A DNA stretch of 9,980 nucleotides from Methylaequor sp002691245. GTDB taxonomy: Bacteria > Pseudomonadota > Alphaproteobacteria > Methylaequorales > Methylaequoraceae. The stretch is taken from the NCBI GenBank assembly GCA_002691245.1, contig NZHH01000049.1, positions 1-9,980 of the forward strand, in the 5' to 3' direction. Below, one piece after another: positions 1-7,679 of this stretch. The notes below the pieces were generated by a model, which was given only the letters and a program-made list of their open reading frames with translations, did no database searches and was not told where the DNA came from. The position numbers and the translations under genes are program-made. The number at the start of each line of letters is the position of its first letter. Position 1 is the stretch's first letter.

Positions 1-319
1 AAACTGCGCGTTAGGACCAAAAGAACTTGAACCTTATGTTATTGAATTAGATAGAATATCGGAAAAATTTATAAGTGTACATCCAAACGCAGGACTTCCG
101 AATGCATTTGGAGAATATGATGAAACTCCAGAATCTATGGGAAACTTTGCTAGAAAATGGAGTAAAAATGGCTATATTAATATCATTGGCGGATGTTGTG
201 GAACTACCCCAGAGCATATAAACTTAATGAAAAAAAATGTTAAAAATATCGAACCAAGACAAAAAAAGATTTTCGAGCCAAAATTGCATTTATCAGGATT
301 AGAATCTTTTCAGTTTTAG
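1..319 (+). CDS. metH: Methionine synthase, homocysteine S-methyltransferase module (C-terminal 105 residues; 5' end outside window)
   Basis: This is the end of the homocysteine-binding, zinc-dependent domain of cobalamin-dependent methionine synthase. The domain holds homocysteine as a zinc thiolate ready to accept the methyl group from methylcobalamin. The frame is open to the left edge (codons begin at base 2), so the internal ATG at 137 is not the start. Visible signatures are NCALGP at the very beginning and GGCCGT near base 188. Their cysteines (codons at 5, 194 and 197) match the three zinc ligands of E. coli MetH (Cys247, Cys310, Cys311). The protein ends in LSGLESFQF, which corresponds to the linker before the folate domain in single-chain MetH. 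The next gene, one base downstream in another frame, supplies the remaining modules, so the two products should act together. Separate homocysteine-module genes are known in some alphaproteobacteria such as Caulobacter (from memory). The alternative is a full-length metH broken by a single-base change at the junction. Confidence 0.93.
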   Translation, partial: NCALGPKELEPYVIELDRISEKFISVHPNAGLPNAFGEYDETPESMGNFARKWSKNGYINIIGGCCGTTPEHINLMKKNVKNIEPRQKKIFEPKLHLSGLESFQF

Positions 320-323
320 TATG
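317..323 (+). promoter_or_regulatory. Stop-start junction of the two methionine synthase genes (TAG-T-ATG)
   Basis: The TAG stop of the homocysteine module (317-319) is followed by one base and then the ATG of the folate/B12 module (321-323). No Shine-Dalgarno is present at normal spacing, so reinitiation by ribosomes ending the first gene is the simplest way to start the second. The four T bases at 314-317 directly precede AG; a +1 slip or a one-base deletion there would read straight into the downstream frame. Confidence 0.6.
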
Positions 324-2957
324 AATTCAAATATAAATTTTATAAATATTGGCGAGAGAACCAATGTAACTGGTTCAGCAAAATTCAAAAAGCTAATAAT
401 GTCCGATCAATTTGAAGAGGCAGTAGCAATTGCCAAAGATCAAATTGATAATGGTGCTCAAATTATCGATATAAATATGGATGAAGGTTTGCTTGATTCA
501 AAGGAAGCTATGAGGAAGTATTTAAACTTAATTTCGGTAGAACCTGACATTGCAAAAGTTCCTTTCATGATTGATTCTTCTAAATGGGAGGTTATAGAAG
601 CCGGGTTAAAATGTATTCAAGGTAAGGCAATTGTCAATTCTATAAGCCTCAAAGAGGGTGAACAAATATTCTTATCTCAGGCAGAAAAAGTTAAGTCTTA
701 TGGTGGTGCAGTTGTAGTTATGGCTTTTGATGAAGATGGTCAAGCGGATAATGTTGATAGAAAATTTAATATATGTGAAAGAGCGTATAATTTATTAGTA
801 AAAAAAATTAACTTCGATCCTCAAGACATAATATTTGATCCTAATATCTTTGCTGTAGCTACTGGTATCGAGGAGCATAACAACTATGCGTTAGATTTCT
901 TCGAAGCAACAAAATTGATAAAATCAAATCTTCCTTATTCGAAAGTTTCGGGTGGTTTATCTAATGTCTCGTTTAGTTTTAGAGGAAATAATCAAGTTAG
1001 AGAGGCGATGCATTCTTGTTTTTTATATCATGCTATAAAATATGGATTAGACATGGCAATCGTAAATGCAGGACAAATTACTATTTACGAACAAATTCCT
1101 AATGATCTAAAAACAGCAGTTGAGGATGTACTATTTAATAAATCTAATTTAGCTACAGATAACCTTCTTGAAATATCAAAGAAATATTCGGGTAATGTTG
1201 AGAAAAAAAAGGTTGCAAGCGAATGGAGAAAAGAGAGCCTAGAGAAGAAGATAGAATATGCACTTGTCAACGGTATCAACGAATTTATTGAAATCGATAC
1301 CGAGGATTTAAGAAAAACTTATAAATCACCTCTGGAAATTATTGAGGGCCCACTAATGGATGGAATGAATGTCGTTGGAGACCTTTTTGGCTCTGGTAAA
1401 ATGTTTTTACCACAGGTTGTCAAATCAGCAAGGGTAATGAAACAATCGGTTGCTTATCTCCTACCCTTTATGGAGGACGATAAAAAAGAGGCAAAAAAAA
1501 AGAAGGGGAAAATTTTATTGGCTACTGTTAAAGGAGATGTCCATGATATTGGCAAAAATATAGTAGGCGTCGTTTTACAATGTAATAATTTTGAAATAAT
1601 TGATCTAGGGGTTATGGTTCCTTCTAATAAAATTATAGAAACTGCTATTAAGGAAAATGTTGATTTAATAGGATTGTCAGGACTAATTACACCAAGCTTG
1701 GATGAAATGTGTTTTGTAGCAAGCGAATTAAAGAGAAATAATATTACTAAACCATTACTAATAGGAGGCGCAACTACAAGTAAAATTCATACGGCTATAA
1801 AAATTGATCCATTGTATGATTCAGGAGTTTGCCATGTAACTGATGCCTCTAAGGCCGTAGCAGTTGCTTCTATTCTAATTTCAAAAAATAAAGTAAAACC
1901 TTTTACAGAATCTTTAGCAAAAGAGTATTCCTCATTAAGAAATAATTATTTTAAAAAAGAAAAATCTTCGTTAAATAATATAGAAAACTGTAGAAAGAAC
2001 TTGTTCCAATTTGATTGGAACAACTATAAGCCTCCAATACCAAAAGTGAAAAAAATTAATTTCCAATCTAATATAAGTATAAAAAAAATATCTAAATTTA
2101 TTGACTGGAAACCTTTTTTTGAAGCATGGGAATTACATGGAAAATTTCCTGATATTCTTGAGGATGAGATAGTTGGAAAAGCAGCATCAGATCTATGGAA
2201 AGATGCCCAAATGATGCTTGATAAAATTACTAAAGAAAAACTAATAATCCCGAAGGCTGTTTTTGGTTTTTGGTCAGCCAATTCGGTTGGTGATGACATA
2301 GTCATTTACGATGAAAAAACTAAAGTTGAGATATCAAGACTTTTCTTTCTAAGGCAACAAATAGATAGATCAAAATCAAAAAGAGCAAATTTCTGTCTTG
2401 CAGACTTTATTGCCCCTACCTCAGAGAATATTGAGGATTATATTGGAGGCTTTATAGTAACAGCTGGTGAGGGGATAGAAAAATTAGCTAAATATTATGA
2501 AGATAAAAATGATGATTATAATTCGATACTTGTTAAATCTTTAGGAGATAGAATTGCAGAAGCATTAGCAGAAATGTTACATGTTGATGTTAGAACAAAA
2601 TTTTGGGGTTATGCAAAAGGTGAAAAATTCTCTAATGATCAGTTAATAAATGAAGAATATATAGGTATAAGACCTGCTCCAGGTTATCCTGCTTGCCCAG
2701 ACCATACAGAAAAGAAAACATTATTTAAATTACTTAAAGCAAATGAAAATATTAAGGTTAAACTTACAGAATCTTATGCAATGACACCATCTAGTTCAGT
2801 CTCAGGATTTTATTTTTCAAACCCTAGTGCAGCTTATTTTGGAGTTGGTAAAGTTTATGAAGACCAAGTTGAGGATTATGCTAAGAGAAAAGGTGTTGAT
2901 AAAAAGATTGCAGAAAAATGGTTATCTTCATCCCTTGGTTATGCAATTGAAGATTAA
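321..2957 (+). CDS. metH: Cobalamin-dependent methionine synthase, folate/B12/reactivation modules (878 aa)
   Basis: This protein transfers the methyl group of 5-methyltetrahydrofolate through cobalamin to homocysteine, giving methionine in the cytoplasm. By alignment from memory with E. coli MetH (1,227 aa, offset about 351), the modules are pterin-binding about 1-265 (NIGERTNVTGSAKF near the start), helical cap about 300-390, B12-binding Rossmann domain about 390-545, and SAM-binding activation domain about 546-878. GDVHDIG at 405-411 contains His408, the lower cobalt ligand. Asp406, His408 and Ser459 correspond to the E. coli ligand triad Asp757-His759-Ser810. RPAPGYPACPDHTEK at 784-798 is the SAM-binding motif, so reductive reactivation by SAM is retained, unlike 'core' MetH forms. 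The homocysteine module is missing and is encoded by the upstream gene. The start follows that gene's stop by one base with no Shine-Dalgarno nearby; the nearest AGGA (295-298) is 22 bases too far upstream. Coupled translation is therefore likely. The uvrD start lies two bases beyond the stop. Confidence 0.96.
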   Translation: MNSNINFINIGERTNVTGSAKFKKLIMSDQFEEAVAIAKDQIDNGAQIIDINMDEGLLDSKEAMRKYLNLISVEPDIAKVPFMIDSSKWEVIEAGLKCIQGKAIVNSISLKEGEQIFLSQAEKVKSYGGAVVVMAFDEDGQADNVDRKFNICERAYNLLVKKINFDPQDIIFDPNIFAVATGIEEHNNYALDFFEATKLIKSNLPYSKVSGGLSNVSFSFRGNNQVREAMHSCFLYHAIKYGLDMAIVNAGQITIYEQIPNDLKTAVEDVLFNKSNLATDNLLEISKKYSGNVEKKKVASEWRKESLEKKIEYALVNGINEFIEIDTEDLRKTYKSPLEIIEGPLMDGMNVVGDLFGSGKMFLPQVVKSARVMKQSVAYLLPFMEDDKKEAKKKKGKILLATVKGDVHDIGKNIVGVVLQCNNFEIIDLGVMVPSNKIIETAIKENVDLIGLSGLITPSLDEMCFVASELKRNNITKPLLIGGATTSKIHTAIKIDPLYDSGVCHVTDASKAVAVASILISKNKVKPFTESLAKEYSSLRNNYFKKEKSSLNNIENCRKNLFQFDWNNYKPPIPKVKKINFQSNISIKKISKFIDWKPFFEAWELHGKFPDILEDEIVGKAASDLWKDAQMMLDKITKEKLIIPKAVFGFWSANSVGDDIVIYDEKTKVEISRLFFLRQQIDRSKSKRANFCLADFIAPTSENIEDYIGGFIVTAGEGIEKLAKYYEDKNDDYNSILVKSLGDRIAEALAEMLHVDVRTKFWGYAKGEKFSNDQLINEEYIGIRPAPGYPACPDHTEKKTLFKLLKANENIKVKLTESYAMTPSSSVSGFYFSNPSAAYFGVGKVYEDQVEDYAKRKGVDKKIAEKWLSSSLGYAIED

Positions 2958-2959
2958 GA

Positions 2960-5107
2960 ATGAATATTAAAAATAAAAGAATATCAATTCCAGAACCAGA
3001 TTTTGTTACAAGTTTAAATGAACAACAAAAGATAGCTGTAAGTGAGACGGATGGTCCATTACTCGTATTATCTGGAGCAGGCACAGGAAAAACTAAAGTT
3101 TTGACTACACGATTAGCTAATCTAATTTATAAGAGATTGGCAAAAACTAATGAAATACTTGCTGTAACTTTTACAAATAAAGCAGCACTAGAAATGAAGC
3201 AAAGAGTGGAAAAGATTCTTAAAATTCCTGTTGAAGGAATGTTTATTGGAACATTCCACTCAATAGGAGTAAGGTTCTTAAGAAAGCATTCTGATCTTAT
3301 TAATTTAAAGAATGATTTTACAATCTTAGATACCTCTGATCAGTTGAGACTATTAAAACAAGTCATTAGTTTTCTTAATTTAGATGAAAAACGTTATGTT
3401 CCAAAAAATTTTCTTTATATGATTGATCAAGCAAAAAATTTGGGANTGTTTCCTGAAGATATTACTAATCATGAATTTGAACTTAAAACTGATGGTAAAT
3501 TTAGTATGATTTATAAAGCTTACCAAGAAAGACTTAAAAATTTTAATTCTGTAGACTTTGGCGATTTAATTACGCTTCCCGTAAAATTATTTAAAAATAA
3601 TCTGGATATACTTAATTCTTACCAAAAAAAGTTTAAATATATACTAGTTGACGAATATCAAGATACTAATGGTGCACAATATATGCTTTTAAGACTATTA
3701 ACTGGAGATAAAAGAAATATTTGCTGTGTAGGAGACGAGGATCAGTCAATTTATGGTTGGAGAGGAGCTCAATTAAAAAATATTTTGAATTTTGATAAAG
3801 ATTTTGCAGATGCCAAAATAATTAGGTTGGAGCAAAATTATAGATCTACGGGAAATATTCTTAAAGCAGCATCTTCATTAATTTCAGAGAATGAAGAAAG
3901 AATTGGAAAAGATTTATGGACNNCNGATTCGAANGGTGAGCCAGTTAAAATTTTAAATTTAGAAAACGATGAGGCTGAAGCACTTTANATNGCTAGAGAN
4001 ATAAGAACATTAGTAAATAATAAAACTAANTTATCAGAGATTGCTATATTAACTAGAGCAAGTTTTCAATTCAAAGATATCGAGGATAGATTTTTAAAAG
4101 AGGGAATAAAATATAGAGTTGTTGGTGGGTTAAGGTTTTATGAGAGAGCAGAAATAAAAGATGCATTATCTTATTTTAGATTGCTTATTAACAAATCGGA
4201 TAATCTAGCCTTTGAAAGAATAATCAATATTCCAAAAAGAGGAATGGGTAAAGCATTTATCCAAAAATTATATGAGTTTTCAAATAAACAAAATTTATCT
4301 TTATTTGAGTCACTAAATCATCTTGTTGATTTAAAAGATATGAAAAATCAACAACTAAGTAAAAGTAAGCAATTTTTACAGATATTAANTAATCATAGTC
4401 AAATGTTGGAAAAAGACNATCATTCAGAGGTGGCAGGTTCACTTTTGGAGGAGGTAGGTTATATTGAAATGCTTCAGGCCGATAAAACACCTGAGGCTGA
4501 GGGAAAACTTGAAAATNTAAAAAAACTTGTTGCGGATATTAAGAATAGGAACTCAATATACGAATTTTTAGAGGAGGTCAGTTTACTAACTGACATTCTA
4601 AGTAATTCAGATGGTTTGGATAAAATTTCCCTAATGACATTACACAGTGCTAAAGGTTTAGAGTTCAATCATGTATTNCTACCNGGATGGGAGGAAGGAA
4701 TATTTCCNAATCAAAGNAGTTTAGATGAAAATGGNAATAAAGGACTNGAAGAAGAGAGGAGACTTGGTTACGTAGGAATTACCAGGGCAAGAAAAAATCT
4801 ATATATATCTTATGTAAATTTTAGAAAGCAATATAATTATTCTATATATAGATCNNTNCCTTCAAGATTTTTNTCTGAACTTCCAGATNAAAGNTGTAAN
4901 ATTTTACAAATATCAACTAAAGAAAAAAAAGAGAAACAAAAACTATCAANTTTAGTNAACNCAAATTTTGNTNTTGGTGANAAAGTTNTNCATGAACATT
5001 TTGGCAAAGGTTTAGTCTTAGGTANATCTGAAAATCAGTTGCAGATNAGATTTGAAAANGATGATAAAATNATAAAAATATTNTCAGATTATGTNNANAA
5101 GCTTTAA
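2960..5107 (+). CDS. uvrD: UvrD/PcrA-type superfamily 1A DNA helicase (715 aa)
   Basis: This is an ATP-dependent 3'-5' DNA helicase of the kind that unwinds nicked DNA in excision and mismatch repair and removes RecA or stalled RNA polymerase. All SF1A motifs are present in order: Q motif LNEQQKIAV (19-27), Walker A GAGTGKT (39-45), Ia FTNKA (71-75), GTFHS (97-101), Walker B DEYQDTN (231-237), III around GDEDQSIYGWRGA (258-270), IV LEQNYRST (290-297), V LHSAKGLEF (561-569) and VI YVGITRAR (604-611). The C-terminus carries a KVxHxxFGKGLVL pattern typical of the Tudor-like RNA polymerase-binding domain of PcrA/UvrD. That pattern, and a length near that of E. coli UvrD (720 aa), argue against Rep. 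The gene contains 41 N bases from 3446 onward. Two affected codons (TAN at 3986-3988 and NAA at 4889-4891) could in principle be stops, but motifs continue past both or the frame stays family-like. It starts two bases after metH and lies three bases before prmA, which suggests co-transcription. Confidence 0.95.
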   Translation: MNIKNKRISIPEPDFVTSLNEQQKIAVSETDGPLLVLSGAGTGKTKVLTTRLANLIYKRLAKTNEILAVTFTNKAALEMKQRVEKILKIPVEGMFIGTFHSIGVRFLRKHSDLINLKNDFTILDTSDQLRLLKQVISFLNLDEKRYVPKNFLYMIDQAKNLGXFPEDITNHEFELKTDGKFSMIYKAYQERLKNFNSVDFGDLITLPVKLFKNNLDILNSYQKKFKYILVDEYQDTNGAQYMLLRLLTGDKRNICCVGDEDQSIYGWRGAQLKNILNFDKDFADAKIIRLEQNYRSTGNILKAASSLISENEERIGKDLWXXDSXGEPVKILNLENDEAEALXXARXIRTLVNNKTXLSEIAILTRASFQFKDIEDRFLKEGIKYRVVGGLRFYERAEIKDALSYFRLLINKSDNLAFERIINIPKRGMGKAFIQKLYEFSNKQNLSLFESLNHLVDLKDMKNQQLSKSKQFLQILXNHSQMLEKDXHSEVAGSLLEEVGYIEMLQADKTPEAEGKLENXKKLVADIKNRNSIYEFLEEVSLLTDILSNSDGLDKISLMTLHSAKGLEFNHVXLXGWEEGIFXNQXSLDENXNKGXEEERRLGYVGITRARKNLYISYVNFRKQYNYSIYRXXPSRFXSELPDXXCXILQISTKEKKEKQKLSXLXNXNFXXGXKVXHEHFGKGLVLGXSENQLQXRFEXDDKXIKIXSDYXXKL

Positions 5108-5573
5108 AATTTGAAAAAAATTAACTTTANANTTCCTAAATGNANCAAAGNAAAAATTACAAAAATAATTGAATGCTTTGANAATATTTCATANAGATTT
5201 TTAAANGAANATGTAAAGTTNGANNTNTTTTCAGATAAATTAGAGCAAGATATTTTTTTCCTNAATAANCTTTNCAAAGATATTNNTTATANACTGGAAA
5301 AAGTTGAAAAAAAAAATTGGATAAAAGAGATAAAAAAAAANGATATAANTACCGAAACTGCTTTATTTATTTTTCATCAAGGTTTTAGNAAAATTTNAAC
5401 AACNAAAAANAAAATAATTATTCCAGCTAGTTCAGCTTTTGGAACTGGTAGTCATGAATCTACAATTCTNATTATAAAAANTNTTGAAAAAATAATNAAA
5501 AAANNTNANTTTAANNTTCCTNTAGATATNGGTACAGGNACNGGGATTTTATCATTTATATTAANNNTAAAGN
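3446..5573. other. Stretch with scattered unresolved bases (84 N)
   Basis: All N bases in the window lie here: 41 in uvrD and 43 in prmA by my hand count. They are usually single and interspersed with resolved sequence, not a scaffold gap. About 48 fall at third codon positions, 21 at first and 15 at second. In uvrD the bias is stronger (27, 10 and 4). Density rises toward 4850-5573 and stops abruptly. This looks like masking of sites that vary between related strains in a consensus, so residues at these sites should not be trusted individually. Confidence 0.85.
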
Positions 5574-5929
5574 TAAAGAAAAAAATTTATGCTACTGATA
5601 TTTCATTAGATTCAAAAAATAACTTTAAAAAAAATAAAAAAACAAACAAACTAAATAATATACAATTTATTAAAAGCTATGGAATGAATAATATAATATT
5701 AAAAAAAAAAAAATTTGACTTAGTAGTTGCAAATTTACTTTTAAATGAACACAGAAGAATTATTAATAATGTTTGTAAAAATATAAAAAAAAGAGGTATT
5801 TATTTAATATCAGGTATTTTAGATACGCAAGTTAATTACTTTATTGTATTATTAAGAAGTTTAAATTTAAGATTATATGATTCGATGAAATTAAATAGTT
5901 GGGTATGCTTAGTTTTTATAAAGTATTAA
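5111..5929 (+). CDS. prmA: Ribosomal protein L11 methyltransferase PrmA (272 aa, TTG start)
   Basis: PrmA is a cytoplasmic SAM-dependent enzyme that trimethylates amino groups of ribosomal protein L11. The family signature is AFGTGSH at 109-115 (AFGTGTH in E. coli), followed by the SAM-binding loop, whose readable codons give D-I-G-T-G-T-G-I-L at 139-147. DLVVANLLL at 203-211 matches the DVVVANIL motif of the family. The N-terminal substrate-recognition half is poorly conserved and is obscured by 43 N bases between 5130 and 5573. The frame opens with TTG three bases after the uvrD stop; I see no in-frame ATG before the conserved core, so TTG is the best start. The length is slightly short of the usual 290 or so. 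Codons TGN (5141), TAN (5192) and TNA (5396) could hide stops, but the intact C-terminal half argues against a pseudogene. The middle is extremely AT-rich (about 16% GC over 5581-5760, counted by hand) and contains a run of 13 A. pepP starts one base after its stop. Confidence 0.88.
   Translation: MKKINFXXPKXXKXKITKIIECFXNISXRFLXEXVKXXXFSDKLEQDIFFXNXLXKDIXYXLEKVEKKNWIKEIKKXDIXTETALFIFHQGFXKIXTXKXKIIIPASSAFGTGSHESTIXIIKXXEKIXKKXXFXXPXDXGTXXGILSFILXXKXKKKIYATDISLDSKNNFKKNKKTNKLNNIQFIKSYGMNNIILKKKKFDLVVANLLLNEHRRIINNVCKNIKKRGIYLISGILDTQVNYFIVLLRSLNLRLYDSMKLNSWVCLVFIKY
5701..5713 (+). repeat. Poly(A) tract of 13 inside prmA
   Basis: Thirteen consecutive A bases encode the end of a leucine codon and four lysines, just before the conserved DLVVANLLL motif. 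The frame is intact as given. Tracts of this length are prone to replication or transcriptional slippage and to sequencing error. Confidence 0.9.
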
Positions 5930-5930
5930 A

Positions 5931-7679
5931 ATGTTAAATCTTCATAGTTTTAAAAAAGAATTCCTAAAAACAAATTTTGACTATTATTTAGTCAATACAA
6001 ATGATGAGTTTTTAAATGAATATACTCCAAGTTCAAGTATGAAGTTGAAATGGTTAACTAATTTTACAGGATCAAATGGTATTGCATTAGTTGGTAAAAA
6101 AAAGAATTATTTTTTTACGGATGGCAGGTATACACTACAAGCAAAAAAAGAAATAGATTCATCATTTAAAATACTTGAGATACCAACAACTAATTTTTTT
6201 GATTTTGCAAAGAATAATCTTGTAGGAAAAAATATCCTTTTAGATTACAAGACCTTTAATTATAAATTTTTAGAGCGTCTAATAAAAATCACTTGTAACA
6301 AAAACAAAGGAATAGAACATGATTCCAAGGATTTAATATATTCTCTTTGGACGGATCGTCCTCTTATAAAAACAAAATTTATTTTTAAGCTTAAAAATGA
6401 ATTTGTTGGCTGTAGTGTAGCAAAAAAACATCATGCCCTTTTTCAAAATCATAAATCAAAATTTATTATTATTACATCACCAGATTCTATTTGCTGGCTT
6501 TTAAATATAAGGGGATATGATCTTGAAAACTCTCCTTTAGTTATGAGTAGATTGATTGCAACAAAGCAAAAATTAAATGTTTTTATAGATTTAAAAAAAG
6601 TACCTGAAAAATTAATTAAAAATGATAAGTCAATTTGTTACATTTCATCTTCTAAATTTGATCTGTATTTAAAAAAAATTAATAAAAAGGAGAGTATTTA
6701 TTTAGATTCAAATGTTTCTTATTTCTATTATAACTTATTAAAAAATAGAAAGAATAAACTTACTATTGGTGAGGACCCATGTAAGATTATGAAAGCTAGA
6801 AAAAATAGTTATGAAATTAAATATAGTAAAAACGCTCACCTTAAGGATGGCATTAGTCTAACAAAATTTTTCTATTGGCTTGAAAAGCAAGAATACAACA
6901 AAAAATTGAATGAGTTTTTAGTTGCAAAAAAATTAGAAGAATTACGAAAAGAGAGTAACGATTTTTTTTCATTAAGCTTTCCAACCATATCTGCTGTTGG
7001 GGGTAATGGTTCAATTATTCACTATAAACCAGATGAGAAAAATTGTTTCAGGTTAAAAAAAGGTCAACTCTACTTGTGTGACTCTGGTGGACAATATTAT
7101 GGGGGTACAACAGATGTAACTAGAACAATCTATCTAGGTAAAAAACCAAAAAAGGAATTTATCAAGATGTATACGCGGGTATTAATTGGTCATCTAAACA
7201 TAGGTATGATTAAATTTCCGATAGGAACCAAAGGTTATCAGATTGATTCATTAGCTAGATACTCTCTTTGGGAAAATGGAATTGATTTTAATCATGGTAC
7301 TGGTCATGGAGTAGGGAGTTTTTTGAATGTTCATGAAGGGCCTCAATCTATATCGAAGACTTATAACAATGTAGAATTACAAGAAGGTATGATAGTTTCA
7401 AATGAACCTGGTTTTTATAAGAATGGAGAATATGGAATTAGAATTGAAAATCTAGTGCTTGTAAAAAAATCAAAGACTAAAAATTTTCTTGAATTTGAAA
7501 CTTTAACAATGTTTCCATATGAGAAGAACTTAATTGATAAAGAAATGCTTAATACTCAACAAAAAAAGTGGATAAATGATTATCACGAGGTTATTTACAA
7601 AAACATATCTCCTCACGTTCCAAGTCAAGAAAGAGTTTGGTTGAGAGAAAAGTGTTTTAAATTTAATTTGAGTCGTTAA
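5931..7679 (+). CDS. pepP: Xaa-Pro aminopeptidase, M24B family, three-domain XPNPEP1-like type (582 aa)
   Basis: This is a dinuclear-metal exopeptidase that releases the N-terminal residue from peptides with proline in second position, a role in cytoplasmic peptide turnover. The N-terminal creatinase-like domain shows the NEYTPSSSMKLKWLTNFTGS segment (about 25-44), a second similar domain follows, and the pita-bread catalytic domain occupies about 285-515. All five expected metal ligands are visible: Asp384 (CDSGGQ), Asp395 (TDVTRT), His459 (HGTGHGVG), Glu492 (SNEPGFY) and Glu506 (GIRIEN). His364, His455 and His468 match the substrate and catalytic histidines of human XPNPEP1 in spacing and context. 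The last 65 or so residues resemble the M24 C-terminal extension (FETLTMFPYEKNLID, then a WL-containing end). It is thus the long form rather than the approximately 440-aa E. coli PepP type. No signal peptide is seen. It begins one base after prmA, and its final 17 bases overlap the end of recN on the opposite strand. The symbol is by family, and the exact substrate range is inferred. Confidence 0.95.
   Translation: MLNLHSFKKEFLKTNFDYYLVNTNDEFLNEYTPSSSMKLKWLTNFTGSNGIALVGKKKNYFFTDGRYTLQAKKEIDSSFKILEIPTTNFFDFAKNNLVGKNILLDYKTFNYKFLERLIKITCNKNKGIEHDSKDLIYSLWTDRPLIKTKFIFKLKNEFVGCSVAKKHHALFQNHKSKFIIITSPDSICWLLNIRGYDLENSPLVMSRLIATKQKLNVFIDLKKVPEKLIKNDKSICYISSSKFDLYLKKINKKESIYLDSNVSYFYYNLLKNRKNKLTIGEDPCKIMKARKNSYEIKYSKNAHLKDGISLTKFFYWLEKQEYNKKLNEFLVAKKLEELRKESNDFFSLSFPTISAVGGNGSIIHYKPDEKNCFRLKKGQLYLCDSGGQYYGGTTDVTRTIYLGKKPKKEFIKMYTRVLIGHLNIGMIKFPIGTKGYQIDSLARYSLWENGIDFNHGTGHGVGSFLNVHEGPQSISKTYNNVELQEGMIVSNEPGFYKNGEYGIRIENLVLVKKSKTKNFLEFETLTMFPYEKNLIDKEMLNTQQKKWINDYHEVIYKNISPHVPSQERVWLREKCFKFNLSR

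Noticed and set aside
137..139. ATG as start of the first gene
   Set aside because: The frame is open to the left edge and the upstream codons encode conserved MetH sequence, including a zinc-ligand cysteine.
1085..3084. Short minus-strand open frames opposite metH and the start of uvrD
   Set aside because: They are antisense to strongly conserved coding sequence and have no family features.
4257..4668. Two minus-strand open frames opposite uvrD
   Set aside because: They overlap conserved helicase sequence and contain N bases; nothing supports coding.
3986..5398. Possible stop codons hidden by N bases (TAN, NAA, TGN, TNA) making uvrD or prmA pseudogenes
   Set aside because: Conserved motifs continue beyond almost all of them and the N pattern favours third positions, as expected for intact genes.
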